This document shows positions 1 through 7,673 of a stretch of DNA of 64,000 nucleotides, piece after piece. This stretch comes from Dactylosporangium aurantiacum (GTDB lineage: Bacteria; Actinomycetota; Actinomycetes; Mycobacteriales; Micromonosporaceae). Where the stretch lies: positions 40,417 through 104,416 of the forward strand of contig NZ_JNYJ01000027.1 of assembly GCF_000716715.1 (NCBI RefSeq), in the 5' to 3' direction. The position numbers and the translations under genes were made by a program. The first letter of the stretch is position 1; the number at the start of each line of letters is the position of its first letter. The notes under the pieces were generated by a model. It did not search any database. It saw nothing but the letters and a program-made list of their open reading frames with translations, and was not told the origin of the DNA.

Positions 1-1
1 G

Positions 2-184
2 CCCAGCTACAACCGGCCGGTGTTCCTGGTGCGCACCGGCGACCGCGTCGAGGCCACCACCGACCTGGTGTCGAGCATGACGATGGGCTACATCCTGCTC
101 GCCCACGACGACGTCGAGCAGGTGTACGCGGACCGCGAGGCGATCCGCGCCCTGGAGAAGGAGCTCGTCATCGAGCCGGACTGA
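2..184 (+). CDS. C-terminal end of a possible ATP-grasp ligase (partial)
   Basis: An open frame enters from the left edge and ends at TGA 182-184, giving the last 60 residues of a protein. The tail reads as a beta strand and helix (GYILLAHDDVEQVY, then an EAIRALEKEL helix), which resembles the end of the ATP-grasp C-terminal lid. No catalytic residues lie in the window, so the family is a weak guess. It converges on the SznF-like gene and their 3' ends overlap by 17 bases. If it is an ATP-grasp ligase it could join the oxygenated amino acid to another building block. Confidence 0.45.
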   Translation, partial: PSYNRPVFLVRTGDRVEATTDLVSSMTMGYILLAHDDVEQVYADREAIRALEKELVIEPD

Positions 185-1580
185 CCGCCGGCCGCGCGGA
201 CACGGTCGCGCTCGCGGAGGCCGCCTTCAGCCCGTGCAGGCGGCCCCGCGGCACGAGCAGCGCGTCGCCGCGGCCCAGCCGGTGCGGCCGTTGCGTGGCC
301 CACCCGTACACGTCGACCTCGCCGTCGTGCACGGACAGCAGCGTGTCCTCGTCGTACACCCGCGTCACGAACGGCGACCCGGGCCGCAGGATGCTCGGGG
401 AGCCACCGTCGGCGGCGCCGCCGGGCGTGGTGTGGGTGTCGAGGTTGTCCGCCCAGCGGATCTGGGCGAGGAAGTCCTCGTCGCCGAGGCGCATCAGCAC
501 CTTGGTCTCCTCCACGCCGCGCACCAGGTCGGGGATGACCGCGTCGCCGTGGGTGCGGGCGAAGCCGAGCAGCAGGTGCTCGAACGTCATCCGGCCGTGG
601 TGGACGTCGATGTGCGCGTGCTCGTCGCAGTAGCGGGTGTCGACCCGGTCGCCGAAGACGGTGCGCAGCATGGCGCCCATGTCGGCGAAGCCCTGCGCGA
701 ACAGCCACTCGAGGTAGGTGACGGCGCCCATGTACCGGAACATGCCGGCATGGTTCTCGCTCACGTGGTTGAAGTAGCTGGTGCCGGCCAGGGAGCTGGT
801 GAGGTAGAAGTTCCAGTAGGCGTGCACGTCCGGGTGCAGGCCGATGCTGCGCAGCAGCCCGCGGAAGATGGTGCTGTGCTTGGCGGAGTGCACGCCGTAG
901 CCGAACTCGTCGACGAAGATCTTGAACAGCGCTGACTGTTCGGGTCCGTACGAGCCGCCGAGGTTGCGGGCCATCGCCGACGCCTCGGTGAGCGCGTCGA
1001 GACCGAGCTGGAACAGGTACAGCGCGGCCGCCTCCTCCGCGTGCCGGCACTGCGTGATGGCGAGCATCGTGCCGCGCAGCGGGGCGGCGGTCACCTCGGG
1101 GTTGTTGCCGCTGCCGTCGGCGGGCGCGCCGACCGCGTCGACCTCGGCCATGAACCAGGCCCGCAGGTCGTCGAGGGTGCGCACGTCCGGCGTCGCGGCC
1201 GCCTCCCTGAGGAACCCGAACGAGCACCGCTCCAGGTCCGGCCAGATCGCGTCGCGCAGCCGGCGCGCCTGCTCGCCGTAGAAGGCGTCGAAGTCCGCCT
1301 TGACCGGGCCGAGGCTGCCCTCCGGCAGCAGGATCATGCTGCTCTCGTACGCGGTGCACAGGATCCGGCTCACCACGAGGTGCCGCTGGGACAGGAAGTC
1401 GGCCTCGGTGACCGGCCGGGCGAAGTCGCGGTCGGCGAGGTCCTCCAGGCCGATGGTGCGCCGGTACGGGTTGCCCACGACGACGACCTCGGGGCCGGCC
1501 TGCAGCAGCCGCTGGGCGCAGTACCGCTCGACGGCCTCCTGGATCGTGGTGTGAACGGTGGGCTGGATCGTCGCGGTCAT
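168..1580 (-). CDS. SznF-like haem-oxygenase-fold diiron N-oxygenase with C-terminal cupin domain (copy B)
   Basis: 470 residues, the size of SznF, the enzyme that N-hydroxylates N-methyl-arginine in streptozotocin biosynthesis and rearranges it to an N-nitrosourea. Residues 1-140 form a helical N-terminal region, about 170-360 the haem-oxygenase-like diiron domain, and about 395-455 a cupin half-barrel. Likely iron ligands are E199, E225, H235, E291, H321, D325 and H328. Their spacing (26, 10, 56, 30, 4, 3) is the same as I recall for SznF. In the cupin, H449 is present in motif 2 (VPRGRLHG), but the expected motif 1 histidines fall on V408 and D410, so cupin iron binding is doubtful. The ATG at 1580 overlaps the upstream methyltransferase stop by 4 bases. 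It is the last gene of the operon. Substrate is unproven; a guanidine- or amine-bearing amino acid is likely. Confidence 0.85.
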   Translation of the reverse strand: MTATIQPTVHTTIQEAVERYCAQRLLQAGPEVVVVGNPYRRTIGLEDLADRDFARPVTEADFLSQRHLVVSRILCTAYESSMILLPEGSLGPVKADFDAFYGEQARRLRDAIWPDLERCSFGFLREAAATPDVRTLDDLRAWFMAEVDAVGAPADGSGNNPEVTAAPLRGTMLAITQCRHAEEAAALYLFQLGLDALTEASAMARNLGGSYGPEQSALFKIFVDEFGYGVHSAKHSTIFRGLLRSIGLHPDVHAYWNFYLTSSLAGTSYFNHVSENHAGMFRYMGAVTYLEWLFAQGFADMGAMLRTVFGDRVDTRYCDEHAHIDVHHGRMTFEHLLLGFARTHGDAVIPDLVRGVEETKVLMRLGDEDFLAQIRWADNLDTHTTPGGAADGGSPSILRPGSPFVTRVYDEDTLLSVHDGEVDVYGWATQRPHRLGRGDALLVPRGRLHGLKAASASATVSARPAVSPAR

Positions 1581-2671
1581 GCCTCGTGCTCCTTCGTGAT
1601 GCCCGTGAAGCAGATGCGCAGCCCGTCGTGGCGCACGTCCACGACGAGCGGGTCGCGCGGGTCGACCGCGACCGGCTGCGGCAGGCACTGCACCGCCTGC
1701 TTCCAGTGCGTCGTGGGGTGGTCCGGCGCGTTGGTCACCACGATGCCGGGCACCAGCTCCAGCTCGAACCAGAACACGACCGCGTGGCCGGTCCCGGCGG
1801 TGGTCGGCACGACCGGCAGCGTCGCGTGCCGCGGCTCGGGGCCGTCGCGGTGGAAGTCGAAGCGGAACACCTCGAACGGCGCGGACAGCACCCGGTGCTC
1901 GTGCCGGCGCAGCCGGGTGTCGAAGTACTCCAGCGACGCCAGCTCGTTGAAGCCGGACAGGTCGAAGCCGTACAGCTCGCCGACGGTGTTCTTCTGGTGC
2001 AGCGCCCGGCTCTCCACCAGCTGGGCCAGGACCCTGGCCCGGCCGGGCACGATGATGGCCTGGTCGGTCAGCAGGTGCTCCCGCGCGTGGCTGAGCGAGA
2101 CGAGGATGCCCTCGCCGAGCAGCCCGCAGTCGACCGTCTCGGTGATGAGCACGTCCGCGCGGCGCGGCAGGTCGCCGGGCACCACGAGGTCGGTCGACAT
2201 CTTCGGCACGACGTCGACCTGGCCGGCGTACCCGGCACCGTCGACGATCCGCATGGCGGTCTCCGCCACGACGCGCTGGCCCTCGCACGCGACGACCCGC
2301 TCGGCACCGACCCGGGCCGCCATCAGCGCCAGCATCCCGGAGCCGGTGCCGACGTCGAGCACGAGATGGTCGGCGGTGACGACCTGCTTGATGGCCGCCT
2401 CGTACTGCAGGGCCCGCTCGTGGTCGTGCATCATCTCGAAGTGCCAGCGCGGGACGATGCGGCGGATCGCGCGGTTGTACCCGGTGACCGCCCGCCAGTC
2501 CTGCGGGTCGCGCTCACGGGCGGAGCGGTAGTGCTCGGCCGCCTCCTCGTAGCGCCCGTCGTGCAGCAGCGCGTCGGCGCGGGCGAGCGGGTCGTCGCCC
2601 GCGCTCCCGTCGGGTAAGCGCCCGTCGGCGCCGGTGAGCGGTCCGGCTGCGGAATGTGTACGGCTCTTCAT
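1577..2671 (-). CDS. PRMT-family SAM methyltransferase with N-terminal TPR (SznE-like role)
   Basis: 364 residues. A tetratricopeptide-like pair of helices (about 30-70, LLHDGRYEEAAEHYRSA) precedes a protein-arginine-methyltransferase fold. The PRMT entry helix is WHFEMMHDHERALQY (about 76-90), motif I is DVGTGSG at 106-112, the acidic SAM-ribose residue is E130 (ACE), and the PRMT double-E loop has E178 and E187 (ITETVDCGLLGEG). SznE of the streptozotocin pathway is a PRMT homologue that methylates free L-arginine. Lying between two SznF-like genes, this enzyme is predicted to make N-methyl-arginine or a related guanidine. Protein arginine methylation remains possible because of the TPR, which is also seen in eukaryotic PRMT9. 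ATG at 2671; the stop overlaps the next start (ATGA). Confidence 0.82.
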   Translation of the reverse strand: MKSRTHSAAGPLTGADGRLPDGSAGDDPLARADALLHDGRYEEAAEHYRSARERDPQDWRAVTGYNRAIRRIVPRWHFEMMHDHERALQYEAAIKQVVTADHLVLDVGTGSGMLALMAARVGAERVVACEGQRVVAETAMRIVDGAGYAGQVDVVPKMSTDLVVPGDLPRRADVLITETVDCGLLGEGILVSLSHAREHLLTDQAIIVPGRARVLAQLVESRALHQKNTVGELYGFDLSGFNELASLEYFDTRLRRHEHRVLSAPFEVFRFDFHRDGPEPRHATLPVVPTTAGTGHAVVFWFELELVPGIVVTNAPDHPTTHWKQAVQCLPQPVAVDPRDPLVVDVRHDGLRICFTGITKEHEA

Positions 2672-2735
2672 CGTCCCCCGAATCTGTGCCGGCGGGCGAT
2701 GTGGCTGGTGGCCGTCGCCCGCGCGGGCCTCGTCT

Positions 2736-3104
2736 CTACGCTGTCGCGTCGGTGGTGCCCTCGCCGCCGGCCTCCGGTGGGAGGTTGGCCAGGATGTGCC
2801 GGTGGATGACGGTGACCGGCACCCCGTCCCCGCCGGCCGGCGGGTCGGGCAGCACGGCCGTGGCGGTGTCGCCGGTGCGCACCATCGGCAGCGCGGTGCG
2901 GCACAGCGCCGCCACGCCGACCCTGGTGCCGTGCCACGGGCAGGTGAGCCGCCGCCCGTCCGCGGTGCGCCGGCCGAGGCTCAGCGGGCCGCCCCGGTGC
3001 GGGCAGTGGTCGTGCACCAGGCGCGCCCGTCCGTCGTCGTCGAACACGAAGTACCGGTCGTCCCCGGCCAGCACGGTGTTGTGCCGGCGCAGGTCGATGG
3101 TCAC
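2736..3104 (-). CDS. Rieske [2Fe-2S] ferredoxin-like protein
   Basis: 122 residues with both Rieske loops: CPH (C34, H36) and CPWH (C55, H58), the C-x-H and C-x2-H pattern that binds a [2Fe-2S] cluster through two Cys and two His. There is no oxygenase alpha domain, so this is a stand-alone electron carrier. The GTG start at 3104 overlaps the TGA of the upstream oxygenase by 4 bases, so the two are probably co-translated. The natural inference is electron delivery to one or both diiron oxygenases. The C-terminal 35 residues are variable and proline/glycine rich. A 64-base gap separates it from the methyltransferase gene. Confidence 0.88.
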   Translation of the reverse strand: MTIDLRRHNTVLAGDDRYFVFDDDGRARLVHDHCPHRGGPLSLGRRTADGRRLTCPWHGTRVGVAALCRTALPMVRTGDTATAVLPDPPAGGDGVPVTVIHRHILANLPPEAGGEGTTDATA

Positions 3105-4507
3105 GATGCCGATGGGGTCACCGCCGTGGTGTCGGAGCCGGCGGCGCGGACCGTGTAGGTGCAGTCGCCGCCGGTGGGCCGGATGCCGTACAGGCGGCCG
3201 GCCGGGACGAGCACCGCCTCGCCGCGTGCCAGCGGTGCGGGTGTGGCCGTGGGAGCGGTGACCAGCGCCGCGGTGCCGTCCTCGACGGTCACCACCACCG
3301 CCTGGTCATGGCTGCGGGTGCCGAACGGGCTGGCCGCCGTGACCCGCACGCGGCGGGCGTCGTGTGCTGGTGCCGGCGGGCCGTCCATCCGGTAGGCGTC
3401 CAGGTCGTCGCTCCAGCGGATCTGTGCCGCGGTGTCCCGCTCGAACCAGTCGCCGAGCAGCCTCGCCTCGGCGATGCCGCGGACCAGCTCCGGGATGACG
3501 CCGGCGCCGTGCCGTTCGGCGAGGGCCAGCAGGATCTCGTCCCGGGTGATTCGGCCGTGATGGGCGTCAATGTGCGCGTGTTCCTCGCAGTAGTGCAGGT
3601 CGACGTCGTCGCCGAACACGCCGCGGTACGTCTTGATCATATTGACGAAGCTCGGTGCGAAGACGCGTTCCGCGTAGGTCACCGCGCCGATGTACCGGAA
3701 GAAGTTCGCGTGGTCGCGGGAGACGAAGTAGTAGTAGTTGTTCGTCGCCAGCGGGCCGGCCAGATAGAAGTTCCAGTAGGCGTGCACGTGGGTCTGCAGG
3801 CCGCGGCTGTGCAGCATCTTGCGGAAGATGGTGGTGTGCTTCGCGTCGTGCACGCCGTAGCCGAACTCGTCGATGAACACCTTGAACAACGCCGACTGTT
3901 CGGGGCCGAAGGCCCCGCCGAGGTTCTTCGACATCGCCGAGGCCTCGGTCAGCCCGTCCAGCGCCAGCTGCACCAGGTAGGTGTCGGCGGCCACCTCCGG
4001 CCGGCGGGCCGCCGCGATGGCGGTCAGCGACTCCGCCTCGCCGGCCTCCGCCTCCGCCGCGGCGTGCTCGAAGTAGGCGGCGAGGTCCTCCACGCGCCAC
4101 GCCCCGGTCACGTCGACCTCGTCGTCGAGCAGGGCGAACGCGAAGTGCTCCAGGTCCGACAGCGACGCCTCGCGCAGCCGCCGCAGCCCGTCGCCGTAGA
4201 ACCGGTCGAAGTCGCCGCGCAGCGCGCCCAGCCCCTGCTCCGGCAGCAGCACCGTGTCGGCCTCGTAGAACGTGCCGAGCAGCCGGTGCGCGACCAGCGC
4301 CCGGTGCCCGGACGCCTCCGCCGCGCTCAGCGGCCGGGTGAAGTCCACCTCGGCGACCGCGTCCGGCACCAGCATCCGCCGGTACGGATTGGGCGGGTGC
4401 AACAGGTGCGGCGCACCGGTGAAGAGGAAGTCGTTGGTGAATGCGGCGACCCGCCCGCCGAGATCATCCGCCGGCCTGGGACGAACAATGTCCGTATCGA
4501 TCGCCAT
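3101..4507 (-). CDS. SznF-like haem-oxygenase-fold diiron N-oxygenase with degenerate cupin domain (copy A)
   Basis: 468 residues, a close paralogue of the gene at 168-1580 with the same three-part layout. Diiron ligands predicted from the copy-B alignment are E188, E214, H224, E280, H310, D314 and H317, all present with the same spacing. The cupin part (about 391-450) is more decayed: motif 2 reads VPAGRLYG, with Y440 where copy B has a histidine, and motif 1 keeps only H400. Cupin chemistry is therefore probably absent. ATG at 4507 is preceded by a GGGGAAG ribosome site; an in-frame start 33 bases upstream lacks one. It is the first gene of the operon. Confidence 0.85.
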   Translation of the reverse strand: MAIDTDIVRPRPADDLGGRVAAFTNDFLFTGAPHLLHPPNPYRRMLVPDAVAEVDFTRPLSAAEASGHRALVAHRLLGTFYEADTVLLPEQGLGALRGDFDRFYGDGLRRLREASLSDLEHFAFALLDDEVDVTGAWRVEDLAAYFEHAAAEAEAGEAESLTAIAAARRPEVAADTYLVQLALDGLTEASAMSKNLGGAFGPEQSALFKVFIDEFGYGVHDAKHTTIFRKMLHSRGLQTHVHAYWNFYLAGPLATNNYYYFVSRDHANFFRYIGAVTYAERVFAPSFVNMIKTYRGVFGDDVDLHYCEEHAHIDAHHGRITRDEILLALAERHGAGVIPELVRGIAEARLLGDWFERDTAAQIRWSDDLDAYRMDGPPAPAHDARRVRVTAASPFGTRSHDQAVVVTVEDGTAALVTAPTATPAPLARGEAVLVPAGRLYGIRPTGGDCTYTVRAAGSDTTAVTPSAS

Positions 4508-4609
4508 ATGTACCCAACTTCCCCGTCGAAGTTGCCGCAAGGTCGAGCACGAGGAGTGTACATATTTATCGCGTCCGCTGTGATCCCAAACAGTGGACCT
4601 TGATGGCGG
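4508..4609 (-). promoter_or_regulatory. Probable promoter region of the SznF/SznE-like operon
   Basis: These 102 bases lie upstream of the first oxygenase and contain the only AT-rich stretch nearby (TAAATATGTACACTC on the minus strand, about 4555-4569). No exact -35/-10 pair or operator palindrome could be assigned. Confidence 0.4.
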
Positions 4610-6164
4610 TCAGCTCTGGGCGAAGAACGTCAGATCCTGCCAGTACTGGCGGCTGTGGGCGACGTGGCTGGGGTACGCGCCGTGCACCGTCTCGGCGCGC
4701 GGATCGGCGCCCTCGGCGAGCAGCCGCCGCATCAGCTCCGGCGGGCCGCCGTTCATCACCGCGAGATACAGCGGCGTGCGGCCGATGCGGTCCCGGGCGT
4801 CGACGGGCACACCCGCGGCGAGCAGCAGCGGCAGGACCCGCTCGAAGTCCACCCACATCACCAGGTGCAGCAGCGACCAGCCGTTCGCGTCGCGCATGTG
4901 CGGGTCGATGACGCCGCGTCGCAGGCCGTCGAGCAGCCAGTCGGTGTCGCCGTGCTGCATGCGGTGCTTCACCTCGCGGCGCCGGTCGGCCAGCGCGCGG
5001 GGCAGCCGCCCGGCGCCGGTGGTCCAGGCCGCCTGCACGGCGTAGCAGCCCGAGCTGGTGCCGCCGAGGGTGCGCAGCATCCGCTCCCGCAGCTGCTCCT
5101 CCTCCGTGTGGTCCAGCAGCCGCAGCGTCCCGCCGGTCACCTCCATGCGGTGCCAGACGCCCTGGCAGCGCACCCGGGCCGGATCCGCGGCGGTGGCCCC
5201 GACGGTGCGGGCCGGCACACCGTGGTCGGCGACGGACCCCGGGAACAGCGCGTCACGCACCAGCGGGTGCAGGTCCGCGGGGCGCTGCCGCCCGGCGGCG
5301 AGCAGCGCCAGGTCCGGTGGCACCGACCCGGTCAGGATCCGCGTCGGTACCTCCAGGTACTCGCTCACGTCGAGCGCCTCGGCGGTCATGCCGTCGACGG
5401 TCAGCGTGAGCGAGGCACCGTACAGGGTGCTGACCTGCGCGACGCCGAACGCGGCCGCGGCGGCCCGGGCCTCGGCGGCGACCCCGACCGGCAGCGTCGG
5501 TGGCGCCGTGGGCCGTTGCAGCGCCTCGGCGTCGACCCCGGCGACGTCGATGCCGCCCGCGGCCCACGCGCCGACCAGGTCCCCGGCCACGAGCCGCTGC
5601 CAGATCCGCTCGGTGTCGGCGGCGGCGTCCGTGCCGGTCCCGAGCGCCTCCGGCGGCAGCGGCAGCCCGTCGGGCGTGAGGAACGGCATGCGGTGCGCGG
5701 AGCCGCCCCACGCCTCGCGCACGCCCGCGGCCTCCCGCACGTCCCAGGTGTACCGGGGGGGCGACGTACCAGCGCTCGTGCTCCAGGTCCGCCATGGTGG
5801 TGACGGTCAGCCGCAGCCGCTGCGGCCCGGTCGGTGACTTCGGCAGCCGCACCTTGAGCAGCGGCGCGGTGTCCGCGCCGGCCCGCGGGGCGAGGACCGC
5901 GCTGACCATCGGCTGGAGTGTGCTCATCCCGCCGCGGTGCCGGGGCAGGTGCCAGCGCAGCAGGTCGAGGCTCAGGTGCCGCAGGTCGTCCTCGAGCGCG
6001 GCGCCGTCCACCGTGACGTCCACGTCGCAGCCCGCGAGGGCGGCGGCGCCGCGCCAGTCCCCGGCGGCCCGCGCCTTCGCCGCGGCGCCCACGACGTCGT
6101 GGGGCAGTGACTCGGCCCGGATCCGGCGCCACTGCGGCAGGTCAGGACGCAAGACGGTGACCAC
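4610..6164 (-). pseudogene. Ankyrin-repeat protein, reading frame broken at a C7 run
   Basis: Two frames join into one protein of about 517 residues. The first part starts at GTG 6164 and reads to WYVAP near 5765. The second part continues as RYTWDVREAAGVREAWGG and runs to the stop at 4610. The break lies in a run of seven G on the plus strand (5755-5761); removing one base restores continuity. The N-terminal three-quarters is of no family I recognise. The C-terminus has at least two ankyrin repeats (NGWSLLHLVMW, IGRTPLYLAVMNG). The protein is probably cytoplasmic and protein-binding. The shift may be a sequencing error, a phase-variable tract or true decay. Confidence 0.7.
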
Positions 6165-6179
6165 CTCCGATGTGGGGTG

Positions 6180-6252
6180 GTAGGCCGGCCGGATTCGAAC
6201 CGGCGTCTTCCATCTTCGCAAGGTGGCGTGACGACCTCTGCACTACGACCTA
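6180..6252 (-). tRNA. tRNA-like gene, apparent anticodon GCG (Arg, CGC codon)
   Basis: The minus strand folds as a tRNA: 7-bp acceptor TAGGTCG/CGGCCTA with one G-U pair (extendable by two G-C pairs), T8 and A9, a 3-bp D stem with GG in the loop, an anticodon arm CCACC-TTGCGAA-GATGG with one C-A mismatch, a 5-base variable loop and a perfect T arm GCCGG-TTCGAAT-CCGGC. Nucleotides 1-72 have canonical length. CCA is not cleanly encoded, since the base after the acceptor is C followed by CAC. The mismatch and weak D stem make a degenerate or specialised tRNA possible. It ends 16 bases before the ankyrin gene start. Confidence 0.6.
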
Positions 6253-6320
6253 CCGCGGCAGAGCGTAGGCCATGCACCGCCGGCGGAAAAATGTCGTACC
6301 CGCCGACTACCTTCTGCGGC

Positions 6321-7673
6321 ATGACGAACGCCGTGCAGTCGCTGAGCTATCTCGCCCCGTCGGCACTCCACGACGGCGGCCTGCAGCTGCAGACCGCCGG
6401 GGGCGTGGCGCAGCGGGCCGCCACCGCCAACCCGCGGTTCTTCACCGGGTTCCTGACCACACCCGCCGCGGCGGCGGCCGGGCTGCTCGCGGTCGCCGAG
6501 GTGGCCCGCACCCGCTATTTCCAGCCGCTGAGCCCGGCCAGCCTGGACCCGGTCGTCACCGGCAGCCGTGACCGGCTGCGGTTCGAGTCCTTCTCCGGCT
6601 GCTGCGGCGTCTATGCCCGCCTCGACGTGCTGCCCGCCGGGCTCGACGGCGACATCGTCGACCACGGCACGACCAACGTCGACGTCAACGCGCCGCTGCG
6701 CCAGGCGCTGCAGCGCCTCGCCGGGGCCGACCCGCTGCACGTGTCCGTCGGCCCCGAGGACCTCACCGTGTCCACGATGGACGGTGCGGTGGTGGAGAAG
6801 AAGGTGCCGCTGCCGGCCCGCTGGCTGCGCGGCTTCGCCGAGGTGCAGGTCATCGCGTCCGGCTTCGACCCGCGCGCGGAGCTGTCCGCCGCCGACGCGA
6901 CCACGTTCTTGCGCCGGCTGCCCGCCGGCGGCGACCGCTCCGTGCTGTGGGCGGTCCCCGCCGGCCGGTCGCTCCGCCTGACCTCGCGGCCCGCGCCCGG
7001 CGCTGTCTGCCTGCCCGGCCCCGGCCGCCTCGCCGCGCTGAAACCGGTGCTGCGCCATGCCAGGAGCCTGCGGGTCTACGGGCCGCCGGTCACCGCCGGC
7101 AGCGGGCCCGTGTCGAGCACGTGGGAGCTGGACACCGGCGAGCTGCGCCTGTCGCTCACCCTGTCGCCGCAGCCGAGCCGTGGGTTCTCCGGCGAGGGCG
7201 CGGTCCTCGCCGCCCTCGCCGGCGATGACGTCACCGACGACGCCGAGGTGATCAGCACCCTGCTCGCCTGGGACCCGACCGTCGACGTCGACGCGCTCGC
7301 CGAGCAGGCCGCGATGCCCGCGGCGCGGGTCAGGGCGGCGCTGACCCAGCTCGGCACCGCCGGTCAGGTCGGGTTCGACGTGTCCGAGGCCGCCTATTTC
7401 CACCGGGTGCTGCCGTATGACGCGCAGCGCGCCGAGCGGCACAACCCACGCCTCGTCGGCGCCCGGGCACTCGTGGAGACCGGCGCGGTCAGCCTCGACG
7501 CGACCGGCGCGACCGTGCGCAGCGGCGAAGAGGTCTACCGGGTCCGCGACACCGGCGACGCGCTGCACTGCACGTGTCCGTGGTGGGCGAAGTATCGCGG
7601 CGGCCGCGGCCCCTGCAAGCACGCCCTCGCCACAGAGCTCGCCCGCGCCGCCGCCCCGGCGGTGGCCCGGTGA
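6321..7673 (+). CDS. SWIM zinc-finger protein
   Basis: 450 residues from ATG 6321. The C-terminus carries the SWIM motif CTCPWW...GPCKHA (about 424-443), a C-x-C-xn-C-x-H zinc site used in protein or DNA contacts. The rest is typical of actinobacterial SWIM proteins paired with DUF6493 genes and has no recognised catalytic motif. Its TGA overlaps the next GTG start by 4 bases, so the two products are probably coupled and may form a complex. Function is unknown. Confidence 0.85.
   Translation: MTNAVQSLSYLAPSALHDGGLQLQTAGGVAQRAATANPRFFTGFLTTPAAAAAGLLAVAEVARTRYFQPLSPASLDPVVTGSRDRLRFESFSGCCGVYARLDVLPAGLDGDIVDHGTTNVDVNAPLRQALQRLAGADPLHVSVGPEDLTVSTMDGAVVEKKVPLPARWLRGFAEVQVIASGFDPRAELSAADATTFLRRLPAGGDRSVLWAVPAGRSLRLTSRPAPGAVCLPGPGRLAALKPVLRHARSLRVYGPPVTAGSGPVSSTWELDTGELRLSLTLSPQPSRGFSGEGAVLAALAGDDVTDDAEVISTLLAWDPTVDVDALAEQAAMPAARVRAALTQLGTAGQVGFDVSEAAYFHRVLPYDAQRAERHNPRLVGARALVETGAVSLDATGATVRSGEEVYRVRDTGDALHCTCPWWAKYRGGRGPCKHALATELARAAAPAVAR

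Noticed and set aside
168..2288. A 706-codon frame that would fuse a leader to the copy-B oxygenase
   Set aside because: The extra N-terminus is antisense-like, in a different frame from the methyltransferase; ATG 1580 gives the expected SznF size and overlaps the upstream stop.
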